Positions 8,323 through 17,624 are shown, numbered from the stretch's first letter. The stretch: DNA of 64,000 nucleotides from Rhodobacter capsulatus (GCF_003254295.1 NZ_QKZO01000010.1:62001-126000); one strand, 5' to 3'. The notes: generated by a model from the sequence alone, not told the origin. Translations and numbers: made by a program.

Positions 8323-9177
8323 TCAGAGGTTCAGCGCGCGAAAGACTTTCGGCAGTTCCTCGGGCAGGTCCTCGGCGATCAGGCCGGGGCCGAAGCTCAG
8401 CGCGGCTTCGACATGCAGCCAGGCGCCGGTGCAGGCGGCCTCGAAGGGCGTCAGCCCGCGCGCCATCAGCCCGGTGATGATCCCCGCCAGAACGTCGCCC
8501 GATCCGGCGGTGGCCAGCCAGGGCGCGGCGCGCGCGCCGGTGGCGCTGTGCAGCGCGGCCTCGCCCGAGGGTTGGGCGATCGCGGTTTCGGGGCCTTTCA
8601 GCAGCACCGTGCAGTTGATCCGCGCGGCGGCCTGACGGGCGGCCTCGACCCGGGGCAGGGTGCCATCCTCCAGCGCTTGCGCAAGATCGGGAAAGAGGCG
8701 GCGGAATTCGCCCTGATGCGGGGTGATCACCACCTGATCGTGCATCGCGTTGAACAGCGGGCCGGTGTCGGCGCTGAAGGCCGAGAGCGCATCGGCATCA
8801 AGCACGCTGGGACGGCGCAGCCAGAGTGCCGCGGGCACCATTTCAAGCGCCCGCGGCAGACCGAGCCCCGGGCCGAGGCAGAGCGCATTCAGCCGCGGAT
8901 CCTGAAAATGGCCGCGCAGGGAATAGGCGTCGGGCAGCGGGGTCAGCATGATCGCGGTCAGCTGCGCCGCATTCTCGGCCAGGCTGATCTGCGGACAGGC
9001 CAGCGTCACCAGCCCCGCCCCCACCCGCAGCGCGGCGCGCGCGGCCAGACGGGCGGCGCCGCCCTTGCCGGGGCTGCCTGCCAGAATCAGCGCGTGGCCG
9101 TGATCGTATTTATGCGCCACGGGCGATTTGGCGAGGCTGGAACGTATCTCCTCGGTCAAGGTGATCTGGCGGAACAT
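8323..9177 (-). CDS. nnrD: ADP-dependent (S)-NAD(P)H-hydrate dehydratase
   Basis: NnrD dehydrates S-NAD(P)H hydrate back to NAD(P)H using ADP. The 284-residue protein has the ribokinase-like carbohydrate-kinase fold: HKYDHGHALILAGSPGKGGAARLAARAALRVGAGLVTLA near residue 25, VLDADALSAF, VITPHQGEFRRL and the catalytic/phosphate loop ATAGSGDVLAGIITGL. The start at 9177 (MFRQITLTEEI) has CCGGAGGGG upstream. In most bacteria this domain is fused behind NnrE in one polypeptide; here the two are separate genes 68 bases apart. Confidence 0.93.
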   Translation of the reverse strand: MFRQITLTEEIRSSLAKSPVAHKYDHGHALILAGSPGKGGAARLAARAALRVGAGLVTLACPQISLAENAAQLTAIMLTPLPDAYSLRGHFQDPRLNALCLGPGLGLPRALEMVPAALWLRRPSVLDADALSAFSADTGPLFNAMHDQVVITPHQGEFRRLFPDLAQALEDGTLPRVEAARQAAARINCTVLLKGPETAIAQPSGEAALHSATGARAAPWLATAGSGDVLAGIITGLMARGLTPFEAACTGAWLHVEAALSFGPGLIAEDLPEELPKVFRALNL

Positions 9178-9245
9178 GGCCCCTCCGGCGCGGTCGTTTT
9201 GGCCCACCCTGGCACGGGAGGGTGTGAAAAGCGTGAAGATCCGCC

Positions 9246-9884
9246 CTAAAGGCCGATCGGTTTGACGATGACGCCGATGCCCTCGGCGCGCAGCTGCGCA
9301 TGCAGCGGCTTTTCGCGGTGGAAGGTGACGGCCAGCGAACAGGGCGCCGAGGGCCATCCGGCCGAGTCGGCACGCGCATCGGCATCGCGCCCCGAGGGCA
9401 GGTCGATCGCCAGCACCGGCCGCCCCGCCGCGGCCAGCGCGGCGAAGATCGGCCCGAAGCCGGTCAGCGGCCGCGTCAGCCCAAGCCCGAAAAGCGCATC
9501 GACAACCAGATCGGCAGTGCTGAAATCGGGGGCGGCGGGCAGGGGGGCAATCGTGCCGATGCGCCGCCAGCGGTCGTGATTGGCGCGGGCGTCGGGCGGC
9601 AGCCGGTCCGCCTCGCCGTAAAGATAGAGCGTGACCTTCCAGCCGCGGCGACGCAGCAGCCGCGCCACCACGAAGCCGTCGCCGCCGTTGTTGCCCGGCC
9701 CGCACAGGATCATCGCATGGCGGCCCGCCTCGGCGGGAGGGCGGAAGGCGGGCCAGGCCTCGGCGATCGCCTCGACCACCGCCGCCCCCGCGCGTTCCAT
9801 CAGCTCGAGCCCGCTGGCGCGGCCGGAGGCGATGGCAGCTCTCTCAAGGCTGCGCATTTCATCACTCGTCAGGATTTCCGTCAT
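9246..9884 (-). CDS. nnrE: NAD(P)H-hydrate epimerase
   Basis: NnrE (YjeF N-terminal domain) interconverts R and S NAD(P)H hydrates so that NnrD can repair both. The 212-residue product has the family signatures LTSDEMRSLERAAI, LMERAGAAVVEAI, CGPGNNGGDGFVVARLL (about 57-73), DALFGLGLTRPL and AIDLPSG. It ends in VKPIGL, where fused homologues continue into the dehydratase domain. The ATG at 9884 starts the typical N-terminus. It is followed at 68 bases by nnrD on the same strand. Confidence 0.92.
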   Translation of the reverse strand: MTEILTSDEMRSLERAAIASGRASGLELMERAGAAVVEAIAEAWPAFRPPAEAGRHAMILCGPGNNGGDGFVVARLLRRRGWKVTLYLYGEADRLPPDARANHDRWRRIGTIAPLPAAPDFSTADLVVDALFGLGLTRPLTGFGPIFAALAAAGRPVLAIDLPSGRDADARADSAGWPSAPCSLAVTFHREKPLHAQLRAEGIGVIVKPIGL

Positions 9885-10392
<508 letters not shown>

Positions 10393-10473
10393 GACTTCCG
10401 AATTTCGGGCGATGGCCCGGCACCGCAACGGGCCCGGCCCGCACCCCATGCTCAACGAAAGGGTAATTTGCAA

Positions 10474-11883
10474 ATGAGCGCAGTCAAAAAAGCTCTCGAT
10501 CTGATGAAGGCGGAGGAGGTCGAATATGTCGACATCCGTTTCTGCGACCCGCGTGGCAAACTGCAACACGTGACGCTTGTCGCCGATCTCGTGGACGAGG
10601 ACTTCTTCGAGGAAGGCTTCATGTTCGACGGCTCGTCGATCGCGGGCTGGAAGTCGATCGATCAGTCGGACATGAAACTGATCCCGGACGCGTCCTCGGT
10701 CTATATCGACCCCTTCTATGCCGAAAAGACCATGTGCGTGCATTGCAACGTGGTCGAGCCGGACACCGGCGAAGCCTATTCGCGCGACCCGCGCGGCACC
10801 GCGCTGAAGGCCGAAGCTTACCTGAAAGCCTCGGGCATCGGTGACACCGCCTATTTCGGGCCGGAAGCCGAATTCTTCATCTTCGACGACGTGCGCTACT
10901 CGGTCACCCCGGCCAAGGTCGCCTATCAGATCGACGCCGAAGCGGCGGCCTGGAACACCGATGCCGAAGTCGAGATGGGCAACCTTGCCCACCGCGCCGG
11001 CCACAAGGGCGGCTACTTCCCGGTGAACCCGGTCGACGAAGCCCAGGACCTGCGCGGCGAGATGCTCTCGACGATGAAGCGCATGGGCATGAAGGTCGAC
11101 AAGCACCACCACGAAGTGGCGACCTGCCAGCACGAACTCGGGCTGATCTTCGGCGGTCTGACCGAACAGGCCGACAACATCCTGAAATACAAATACGTCA
11201 TCCACAACGTCGCGCATGCCTATGGCAAGACCGTGACCTTCATGCCGAAGCCGATGAAGGGCGACAACGGCTCGGGGATGCACGTGAACATGTCGATCTG
11301 GAAGGACGGGAAACCGCTCTTTGCCGGTGACAAATATGCGGATCTGTCGCAGGAGGCGCTCTACTTTATCGGCGGCATCCTGAAACACGCCAAGGCGCTG
11401 AACGCGCTGACGAACCCCTCGACCAACAGCTACAAGCGTCTGATCCCGGGCTTCGAAGCCCCGGTGCTGCGGGCATTCTCGGCGCGCAACCGCTCGGGCT
11501 GCGTCCGTATTCCGTGGACGGAATCGCCGAAAGCGAAACGTGTGGAAGCCCGCTTCCCCGATCCGGCGGCGAACCCCTATCTGGCCTTTGCCGCGCTGCT
11601 GATGGCCGGTCTGGACGGGATCAAGAACAAGATCGACCCGGGTCCGGCCTCGGACAAGGACCTTTACGATCTGCCGCCGGAAGAACTGGCCGCGATCCCG
11701 ACCGTCTGCGGCAGCCTGCGCGAAGCGCTGACCGAGCTCGAGAAGGATCACGACTTCCTGCTGGCCGGTGACGTCTTCACCAAGGACCAGCTGGAAGGCT
11801 ACATGGCGCTGAAGTGGGAAGAAGTGTATGCCTACGAGCACACCCCCCACCCGGTCGAATATCAGATGTACTATTCCTGCTGA
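10474..11883 (+). CDS. glnA: Glutamine synthetase, type I (GSI-beta)
   Basis: Condenses ammonia and glutamate to glutamine with ATP. The 469-residue-class protein contains [18 protein letters not shown], the metal-binding [25 protein letters not shown] and the ATP-binding [14 protein letters not shown]. The adenylylation Tyr is present in [10 protein letters not shown] near residue 397, so activity should be controlled by GlnE with P-II. ATG at 10474 is chosen over an in-frame TTG six bases earlier. A terminator follows the gene. Confidence 0.98.
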   Translation: MSAVKKALDLMKAEEVEYVDIRFCDPRGKLQHVTLVADLVDEDFFEEGFMFDGSSIAGWKSIDQSDMKLIPDASSVYIDPFYAEKTMCVHCNVVEPDTGEAYSRDPRGTALKAEAYLKASGIGDTAYFGPEAEFFIFDDVRYSVTPAKVAYQIDAEAAAWNTDAEVEMGNLAHRAGHKGGYFPVNPVDEAQDLRGEMLSTMKRMGMKVDKHHHEVATCQHELGLIFGGLTEQADNILKYKYVIHNVAHAYGKTVTFMPKPMKGDNGSGMHVNMSIWKDGKPLFAGDKYADLSQEALYFIGGILKHAKALNALTNPSTNSYKRLIPGFEAPVLRAFSARNRSGCVRIPWTESPKAKRVEARFPDPAANPYLAFAALLMAGLDGIKNKIDPGPASDKDLYDLPPEELAAIPTVCGSLREALTELEKDHDFLLAGDVFTKDQLEGYMALKWEEVYAYEHTPHPVEYQMYYSC

Positions 11884-11901
11884 TTTGCGGGATGGTTCGG
11901 G

Positions 11902-11930
11902 AAAGGGCGCCTTCGGGCGCCCTTTTCTTT
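11902..11930 (+). terminator. glnA intrinsic terminator
   Basis: AAAGGGCGCC and GGCGCCCTTT pair around a short loop and run into CTTTTCTTTTG, 20 bases after the glnA stop. Confidence 0.85.
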
Positions 11931-11955
11931 TGTCGTGATGCGACTGCGACTCTTT

Positions 11956-12006
11956 GCGTATTTGAGCCAAGAAAAAACCCGGCGCTTTTTCTTGGTTCAA
12001 ATACGC
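11956..12006. repeat. Palindromic intergenic element, type 1 copy
   Basis: The clearest type 1 copy: GCGTATTTGAGCCAAGAAAA reads inward to TTTTTCTTGGTTCAAATACG with about 20 matching bases per arm. It is followed by a GC-rich hairpin (GGGGGCGCGAAGCCCCC). It lies between the glnA terminator and fabD. Confidence 0.85.
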
Positions 12007-12100
12007 CGCGGGGGTCCGGGGGCGCGAAGCCCCCGGCGCTTCCGGTTGCTCCGGACGCTGCGTCAAGTTAGAGAAGGCCAGATTTGTCAAGGAGGCGGGC

Positions 12101-13030
12101 ATGAGCGTGGCATGGGTGTTCCCCGGTCAGGGGGCGCAGACGATCGGGATGGGCAAGGCCCTGGCAGAGGCCTATCCGGCGGCAAGGGCGGTCTTCGATG
12201 CGGTCGATGACGCGCTGGGGGAAAAGCTGAGCGCCTTGATCTGGGAGGGCGAGATCGAGCGGCTGACGCTGACGGCAAACGCGCAACCGGCGCTGATGGC
12301 GACCTCGCTGGCGGCTGTGGCCGCGCTGAAATCCGAGGGGATCGAGGTGGGGCAGGCGGCCTTTGTCGCCGGGCATTCGCTTGGGGAATATTCGGCGCTG
12401 TGCGCGGCGGGGGCCTTGAGCCTGGCCGATACGGCGCGGCTTTTGCGCATCCGCGGCGAGGCGATGCAATCGGCGGTGCCGGTGGGCGTCGGCGCGATGG
12501 CGGCACTGCTGGGGCTTGATTTCGCCACCGCGGCCGAAGTGGCGGCCGAGGCGGCGCAGGGCGAGGTCTGTCAGGCGGCCAATGACAACGATCCGGCGCA
12601 GGTGGTGGTTTCGGGCCACAAGGCCGCGGTCGAGCGCGCGGTCGAGATCGCCAAGGGCAAGGGCGCGAAACGGGCGGTGATGCTGCCGGTCTCGGCGCCG
12701 TTCCATTGCGCGCTGATGCAGCCCGCCGCCGACCGGATGGCCGAGGCGCTGGCAGCGGTGACGGTCTCGGCGCCCCGCGTGCCGGTCGTGGCGAATGTGC
12801 GCGCCGAGGCGGTCGTTGACCCCGAGACCATTCGTCAGCTGCTGGTGGCGCAGGTCACCGGATCGGTGCGCTGGCGCGAGTCGGTGCTGTGGATGGTGTC
12901 TCAGGGCGTGACCGACTTTTGCGAGATCGGCGCGGGCAAGGCGCTGTCGGGCATGATCAAGCGCATCGCCAAGGACACGGTGCAAAAGGCCGTGGGCACG
13001 CCCGAGGATGTGGCGGCGTTGAAAGGCTGA
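12101..13030 (+). CDS. fabD: Malonyl-CoA:ACP transacylase
   Basis: Loads malonate from CoA onto acyl carrier protein for fatty acid elongation in the cytoplasm. The 309-residue protein begins with VFPGQGAQTIGMG and has the nucleophile Ser93 in GHSLGEYSALCAAGALS, the malonate-binding Arg in RLLRIRGEAM, and the catalytic His in VSAPFHCALMQPA. AAGGAGG lies about 7 bases before the ATG. fabG follows at 80 bases, with a half palindromic element in between. Confidence 0.97.
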   Translation: MSVAWVFPGQGAQTIGMGKALAEAYPAARAVFDAVDDALGEKLSALIWEGEIERLTLTANAQPALMATSLAAVAALKSEGIEVGQAAFVAGHSLGEYSALCAAGALSLADTARLLRIRGEAMQSAVPVGVGAMAALLGLDFATAAEVAAEAAQGEVCQAANDNDPAQVVVSGHKAAVERAVEIAKGKGAKRAVMLPVSAPFHCALMQPAADRMAEALAAVTVSAPRVPVVANVRAEAVVDPETIRQLLVAQVTGSVRWRESVLWMVSQGVTDFCEIGAGKALSGMIKRIAKDTVQKAVGTPEDVAALKG

Positions 13031-13035
13031 GGACG

Positions 13036-13088
13036 CTGGGGGCTTTGCGCCCCCAGACCCCCGCAAGGTATTTGTGGCAAGATGAAAG
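13036..13088. repeat. GC hairpin plus half palindromic element, type 2 arm
   Basis: CTGGGGGC (13036-13043) pairs with GCCCCCAG (13049-13056). It is followed by a single type 2 arm (GGTATTTGTGGCAAGATGAA, from 13067) without its inverted partner. The arm matches those of the element at 42376-42452. It occupies the fabD-fabG gap. Confidence 0.65.
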
Positions 13089-13110
13089 CCACGTCAGGAA
13101 GGGCTTGCAG

Positions 13111-13848
13111 ATGTTTGATCTGACTGGGAAATCGGCGCTGGTGACGGGCGCTTCGGGCGGCATTGGCGGCGAGGTGGCGAAGGCGCTGCATGCCGCCGGG
13201 GCCAAGGTGGCGCTGTCGGGGACGCGGGTCGAGCCGCTCGAGGCGCTGGCGGCGGAACTCGGCGAGCGGGCCTTTGTCTGCCCCGCGAACCTCTCGGACC
13301 CGGCCTCGGTCGAGGCGCTGCCGAAAGCGGCCCTTGAGGCGATGGGCTCTGTGGATATCCTTGTGAACAACGCCGGGATCACCCGGGATAACCTGTTCAT
13401 GCGGATGTCGGACGAGGAATGGGCGAGCGTGATCGACGTCAACCTGACCGCCTCGTTCCGGCTGATGCGCGGCGTGCTGCGCCCCATGATGAAGGCGCGC
13501 TGGGGACGGATCGTCAATATCACCTCGGTCGTGGGGCAGACCGGCAACCCGGGGCAGGGCAATTATGCCGCCGCCAAGGCCGGACTGACGGGCATGTCGA
13601 AATCGCTGGCCTATGAGGTGGCAAGCCGCGGCATCACCGTGAACTGCGTCGCGCCCGGCTTCATCGCCACGGCGATGACCGACAAGCTGAACGAGGAGCA
13701 GAAGGCGAAGATCCTGACGCAGATCCCGGCCGGGCGGATGGGCGCGGCCGAGGAGATCGCGGCGGCGGTGCTTTATCTGGCCTCGCCCGAGGCGGGCTAT
13801 GTCACCGGCACGACGCTGAGCGTGAACGGCGGCATGGCGATGATCTGA
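13111..13848 (+). CDS. fabG: 3-oxoacyl-ACP reductase
   Basis: NADPH-dependent reduction of 3-ketoacyl-ACP. A 245-residue SDR with cofactor motif TGASGGIGGEVAKAL (about 11-25), NNAGITRDNLFMRM, catalytic Ser in NITSVVGQTGNPGQ, and YAAAKAGL with the Tyr/Lys pair, ending in YVTGTTLSVNGGMAMI, typical of FabG. The start at 13111 gives the conserved MFDLTGKSALVTGASGG; CAGGAAGGG is upstream. It lies between fabD and acpP. Confidence 0.96.
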   Translation: MFDLTGKSALVTGASGGIGGEVAKALHAAGAKVALSGTRVEPLEALAAELGERAFVCPANLSDPASVEALPKAALEAMGSVDILVNNAGITRDNLFMRMSDEEWASVIDVNLTASFRLMRGVLRPMMKARWGRIVNITSVVGQTGNPGQGNYAAAKAGLTGMSKSLAYEVASRGITVNCVAPGFIATAMTDKLNEEQKAKILTQIPAGRMGAAEEIAAAVLYLASPEAGYVTGTTLSVNGGMAMI

Positions 13849-13868
13849 GCCCGCCGGTGTGACGAGTT

Positions 13869-13892
13869 GCCCCTGCCGCAAGGGCAGGGGCG
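13869..13892 (+). terminator. Hairpin after fabG
   Basis: GCCCCTGCC and GGCAGGGGC form a 9-bp stem closely following the fabG stop. There is no U-run, so termination may be partial; it separates fabG from the acpP promoter region. Confidence 0.4.
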
Positions 13893-14049
13893 AAAGCAAA
13901 ACGGCTTGCCTTGTGGTTTTACTGTGATATGAGCGGCGGGGACGAGCGGGGGCTAGCCTCGGCTCGCGGCAGCCCGGGAAAACCGGTGTTGAAGCCGCTC
14001 GAACGAGCACTGACAGGATGGGTTTCGGCCCCCTAAACGAGGAAGAAAC

Positions 14050-14283
14050 ATGAGCGACATCGCGGATCGCGTGAAGAAGATCGTCGTGGAGCATCTGGGC
14101 GTGGAAGAGGACAAGGTCACCGAGACCGCCTCGTTCATCGACGATCTCGGCGCCGACAGCCTTGACACCGTGGAACTGGTGATGGCTTTCGAAGAAGAAT
14201 TCGGCATCGAAATCCCGGATGACGCGGCCGAAACCATCCAGACCTTCGGCGATGCGGTGAAATTCATCACCGAAGCCGCCTGA
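14050..14283 (+). CDS. acpP: Acyl carrier protein
   Basis: A 77-residue acidic four-helix carrier for growing acyl chains. The phosphopantetheine Ser37 sits in [19 protein letters not shown]. Length and sequence are standard for AcpP. It has its own roughly 200-base upstream region, fitting the high separate expression usual for acpP, and AACGAGGAAGAAAC precedes the ATG. Confidence 0.98.
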   Translation: MSDIADRVKKIVVEHLGVEEDKVTETASFIDDLGADSLDTVELVMAFEEEFGIEIPDDAAETIQTFGDAVKFITEAA

Positions 14284-14308
14284 GGCTTGCAAGCTTTCCG
14301 GCTTGACG

Positions 14309-14335
14309 AACGGCGCCCTTTCGGGCGTCGTTTGC
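14309..14335 (+). terminator. Probable acpP terminator
   Basis: AACGGCGCCC and GGGCGTCGTT pair (one G-T pair) with TTTGCATTT following, 26 bases after the acpP stop. It ends just before the thpR start codon. Confidence 0.55.
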
Positions 14336-14349
14336 ATTTGGGGGATGCG

Positions 14350-14901
14350 ATGCGGGTGTTTGTCGGGATCTTGCTGCCCGAGGCGCTTTGGGGCGCGGTG
14401 GCGGCGCTGCAGGGCGCGCTTGGTTGCGGGCGTCCGGTGGCCGAGGAGGCGCTGCATCTGACGCTGGCCTATCTGGGCGAGGTCGATCTGCCGGATCTGG
14501 AGCGGCTGCACGAGGAAATCTCGGCATTGCCCCTTGCGCCGTTCGAGGTGGTGATGGCGGGGCTTGACGTGATCGAGGCGGGCGACCGGACGCGGGCTTT
14601 GGTGCTGAGGCTGCGGCCAAGTCCGGCGCTGGAGGCGTTGCAGGCGAAGCTGGTGCAGGCGGCGCGGCGGGCAGGGCTGGATCTCGAGCGGCGCCGGTTC
14701 CGGCCGCATGTGACGATTGTGCGGTTCGGCAAAGGCCTTGGCGAGACGCAGGCGGCGCGGCTGGGGCATCTTCTGGAAAGCCGGGGCGATGTGGTGCTGC
14801 CCGCGTGGCGGGTCACGGGATTTTCGCTGATCCGGTCGCATCTGGGCCGCGAGGGGGCGCAGTACGAGGTGCTGGCCGATTATCCCGAGCCGCTGCGGTG
14901 A
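14350..14901 (+). CDS. thpR: RNA 2',3'-cyclic phosphodiesterase (2H phosphoesterase)
   Basis: The protein is 183 residues and has the two HxT motifs of the 2H superfamily: HLTLAYLGEV (about 37) and HVTIVRFGKG (about 119). It also has the typical start MRVFVGILLP. ThpR/LigT proteins hydrolyse 2',3'-cyclic phosphate RNA ends. The ATG at 14350 is chosen from the family N-terminus, not the in-frame start 63 bases earlier. It is placed between acpP and fabF, with no evident link to lipid synthesis. Confidence 0.88.
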   Translation: MRVFVGILLPEALWGAVAALQGALGCGRPVAEEALHLTLAYLGEVDLPDLERLHEEISALPLAPFEVVMAGLDVIEAGDRTRALVLRLRPSPALEALQAKLVQAARRAGLDLERRRFRPHVTIVRFGKGLGETQAARLGHLLESRGDVVLPAWRVTGFSLIRSHLGREGAQYEVLADYPEPLR

Positions 14902-15000
14902 CTCTGCGGCAGGCGAAGTGACGCCTGCGGCCGCGCATGACGTTGCACGGCTTTTGCGGCCCGTGTAGAAGCACTTAACGAAACGCGAAAGGGGTTTGCG

Positions 15001-16263
15001 ATGCGTCGGGTTGTCGTCACGGGTCTGGGTCTGGTCACGCCGCTGGCTTGCGGGGTCGAGGAAACCTGGTCGCGGCTTCTGGCTGGTCAGTCGGGGGCGG
15101 GGCCGATCACGCGCTTTGACGCCACCAATGTCGTGACGAAATACGCCTGCGAGGTGCCACGCGGCGATGGCTCTGATGGCACTTTCAATCCCGATCACTG
15201 GATGGAGCCGAAAGAGAGCCGCAAGGTTGACGAGTTCATCCTTTATGGCGTGGCCGCGGCGGTGCAGGCAGTGCAGGATTCGGGCTGGATGCCGGACGAC
15301 GAGGAAGCCCGGTGCCGCACCGGCGTGATGATCGGCTCGGGCATCGGCGGGCTGCAGACGATCGCGGAAACCGCCGTGCTGATCAAGGAGAAGGGGCCGA
15401 AACGCGTCAGCCCGTTCTTCATCCCGGCGGCGCTGATCAACCTTGTCTCGGGGCAGGTCTCGATCCGCTTCGGCTTCAAGGGGCCGAACCATGCGGTGGT
15501 GACGGCCTGTGCGACCGGCGCCCATGCGATCGGCGATGCGGCGCGGCTGATCGCGCTTGGCGATGCCGATGTGATGGTGGCGGGCGGCGCCGAGAACCCG
15601 ATTTCCGAGATCGGCATTGCCGGGTTCAACGCCTGCAAGGCGCTTTCGACGAAACGGGCCGAGGATCCGCAGGGCGCGAGCCGCCCCTGGGATGCCGACC
15701 GCGACGGTTTCGTGATGGGCGAGGGCGCGGGCTGTGTCGTGCTGGAGGAATATGAACACGCCAAGGCGCGCGGCGCGAAGATCTATGCCGAGGTGCTGGG
15801 CTATGGCATGTCGGGCGACGCCTATCACATCACCGCACCGTCGGAGGATGGCGATGGCGGCTTCCGCGCGATGAAGGCGGCCGTGGCGCGGGCGGGGATC
15901 GATCCGAGCGAGATCGATTACATCAACGCGCATGGCACCTCGACCATGGCCGACACGATCGAGCTGGGCGCGGTCGAGCGGCTTCTGGGGGACGCGGCCT
16001 CCAAGGCCACGATGTCCTCGACGAAATCGGCGATCGGGCATTTGCTGGGCGCGGCGGGGGCGGTCGAGGCGATCTTCTGCATCCTGGCGATCCGCGATCA
16101 GGTAGCGCCGCCGACGCTGAACCTGGACAATCCGGCCGTTGAGGCGAAGATCGATCTGGCGCCGAAAGTCGCGGTGAAGCGCAAGATCGACATCGCGATG
16201 TCGAACAGCTTCGGCTTTGGCGGCACCAATGCGGCCCTCATCCTGGGCAAGGTGCGCGGATGA
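15001..16263 (+). CDS. fabF: 3-oxoacyl-ACP synthase II
   Basis: Condenses malonyl-ACP with acyl-ACP; KAS II is needed for long and unsaturated chains. The 420-residue protein has the catalytic Cys170 in VVTACATGAHAIGDA and the two His in INAHGTSTMADT and KSAIGHLLGAAGAVE, and ends NSFGFGGTNAALILGK. GAAAGGGG is upstream of the ATG at 15001. Its stop overlaps the mltG start (ATGA at 16260), so the two are translationally coupled. Confidence 0.97.
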   Translation: MRRVVVTGLGLVTPLACGVEETWSRLLAGQSGAGPITRFDATNVVTKYACEVPRGDGSDGTFNPDHWMEPKESRKVDEFILYGVAAAVQAVQDSGWMPDDEEARCRTGVMIGSGIGGLQTIAETAVLIKEKGPKRVSPFFIPAALINLVSGQVSIRFGFKGPNHAVVTACATGAHAIGDAARLIALGDADVMVAGGAENPISEIGIAGFNACKALSTKRAEDPQGASRPWDADRDGFVMGEGAGCVVLEEYEHAKARGAKIYAEVLGYGMSGDAYHITAPSEDGDGGFRAMKAAVARAGIDPSEIDYINAHGTSTMADTIELGAVERLLGDAASKATMSSTKSAIGHLLGAAGAVEAIFCILAIRDQVAPPTLNLDNPAVEAKIDLAPKVAVKRKIDIAMSNSFGFGGTNAALILGKVRG

Positions 16264-17432
16264 TGTGGCGCAACATCGTCTCCAACTTCCTCACCTTGTT
16301 GATTGTGCTGATGGTTGTGTCGGGGGGGATGGTGACCTGGGCGAAGCGTCAATATGACGGGCCCGGCCCGCTGGCTGCGGGGATGTGTCTGCGTGTCGAA
16401 CCCGGTGCGAAGTTTCGCGACGTGTCGGAAACGCTGAAGGAAAAGGGTGCGATTTCCTCGGCTTATATCTTTCGCGCCGGGGCCGATTACGACCAGAAGG
16501 CGGGCAAGCTGAAGGTGGGCTCGTATCTGATCGCGCCCGGGGCCTCGATGGCGGGGATCGTCGATCAGATCACCGCGGGCGGGCCCTCGAGCTGCGGCAC
16601 CGAGCTGAATTACCGCATCGGGGTGAATGGCCAGCAGATGATCCTGCGCGAACTTGACCCGGCCCTGGGCGATTATGTCGAGACGGCGAAATTCGATCCG
16701 AAACGAGAGGCGGCGCCCGAGGGCTTTGCCGAAGACGCCGCGCAGTCAGACGTGCGGCTGCGGGTGACTTTGGCCGAGGGCGTGACCAGCTGGCAGGTGG
16801 TCGAGGCGCTGAAATCGGCGGATTTCCTGACCGGCGAGGTGGCGAAGCTGCCGCCTGAGGGGAGCCTCTCGCCCGACAGCTACGAGATGAAGCGTGGCGC
16901 GAAGCGGGCCGATCTGATCGCCGAGATGACCGAGCGGCAAAAGGCGGTTCTGGCCGAGGCCTGGGCTGCGCGGGCGCCGGGTCTGCCCTACAAGACGCCC
17001 GAGGAGGCGCTGGTGATGGCCTCGCTCGTGGAAAAGGAAACCGGCGTGGCCGAGGAGCGCGCCCGGGTGGCGAGCGTCTTCGTCAACCGGCTGGCGCAGG
17101 GGATGCGGCTGCAGACCGATCCGGCGGTGATTTACGGCGTGACCAAGGGCCAGGGCGTGCTGGGCCGGGGCCTGCGGCAGTCCGAGCTGCGGCGCGAAAC
17201 GCCCTACAACACCTATGTCATCGACGGGCTGCCGCCGGGGCCGATCTGCAACCCGGGGACGCAGGCGATCCGGGCGGCGCTGAATCCCGATTCGACGCGG
17301 TTCCTGTATTTCGTGGCGGACGGCACCGGCGGGCATGCCTTTGCCGAGACGATCACCGAGCATAACCGGAACGTCGCGCGCTGGCGGGAGATCGAAAAGA
17401 CCCTGAAACCGGGCGCAAGTGACGGAAACTGA
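16260..17432 (+). CDS. mltG: Endolytic murein transglycosylase
   Basis: MltG cleaves nascent peptidoglycan strands and terminates their elongation. The 390-residue protein has one N-terminal transmembrane segment (about residues 7-27) and a periplasmic YceG domain. The catalytic Glu258 lies in MASLVEKETGVAEER, followed by VFVNRLAQGMRLQTDPAVIYG and TPYNTYVIDGLPPGPICNPG. It is coupled to fabF. The GTA cluster starts about 190 bases downstream, beyond a terminator. Confidence 0.95.
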   Translation: MMWRNIVSNFLTLLIVLMVVSGGMVTWAKRQYDGPGPLAAGMCLRVEPGAKFRDVSETLKEKGAISSAYIFRAGADYDQKAGKLKVGSYLIAPGASMAGIVDQITAGGPSSCGTELNYRIGVNGQQMILRELDPALGDYVETAKFDPKREAAPEGFAEDAAQSDVRLRVTLAEGVTSWQVVEALKSADFLTGEVAKLPPEGSLSPDSYEMKRGAKRADLIAEMTERQKAVLAEAWAARAPGLPYKTPEEALVMASLVEKETGVAEERARVASVFVNRLAQGMRLQTDPAVIYGVTKGQGVLGRGLRQSELRRETPYNTYVIDGLPPGPICNPGTQAIRAALNPDSTRFLYFVADGTGGHAFAETITEHNRNVARWREIEKTLKPGASDGN

Positions 17433-17436
17433 AGGA

Positions 17437-17463
17437 AAACCCCGGCTGGGCCCGGGGTTTTTG
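17437..17463 (+). terminator. mltG intrinsic terminator
   Basis: AAAACCCCGG and CCGGGGTTTTT pair perfectly around a small loop and end in a T-run, directly after the mltG stop. It insulates the GTA promoter from fabF-mltG transcription. Confidence 0.9.
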
Positions 17464-17495
17464 CTTTTCGCGCGGCGCAACCCTGAATTTAGCGA

Positions 17496-17524
17496 TTGAC
17501 ATTGCGGACGCTCTAAGGTAGAAA
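17496..17524 (+). promoter_or_regulatory. Candidate sigma-70-type promoter of the GTA operon
   Basis: A perfect -35 hexamer TTGACA (17496-17501) is separated by 17 bases from TAGAAA (17519-17524; 4 of 6 matches to TATAAT). The predicted start point is near 17531. This is the only good promoter-like sequence between the mltG terminator and g1. Activation by the GTA regulator GafA is established for this operon in R. capsulatus; the binding site was not identified here. Confidence 0.65.
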
Positions 17525-17530
17525 TAAGCC

Positions 17531-17617
17531 ATGCTAGGAGAGGTGGGCAAGCGCAACGGGAAACCGTTTGCGCTTTTTTCATTTCGCTCGTGCGGAACAG
17601 GCATGAGAGGCGGGTAG
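17531..17617 (+). CDS. Putative 28-residue leader peptide before GTA g1
   Basis: The reading frame ATG at 17531 to TAG at 17615-17617 begins almost exactly at the predicted transcription start, so it would be leaderless or nearly so. The frame spans the whole terminator hairpin at 17549-17579 and stops seven bases before the g1 ATG. Translation would therefore interfere with the hairpin. No homology is recognised; it may be fortuitous. Confidence 0.25.
   Translation: MLGEVGKRNGKPFALFSFRSCGTGMRGG
17549..17579 (+). terminator. Intrinsic terminator / attenuator in the GTA leader
   Basis: AAGCGCAA (17549-17556) pairs with TTGCGCTT (17568-17575) and CGG (17557-17559) with CCG (17564-17566), closed by a GAAA tetraloop and one bulged T. 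Six consecutive T (17574-17579) follow. It lies downstream of the promoter and upstream of the g1 ATG at 17625, the position of an attenuator. mltG already has its own terminator at 17437. Confidence 0.75.
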
Positions 17618-17624
17618 CCAGAAC

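Noticed and set aside
12901-16041. 1046-codon open frame on the minus strand opposite fabG, acpP, thpR and fabF
   Set aside because: Covers four confident plus-strand genes and has the amino acid composition of a shadow frame.
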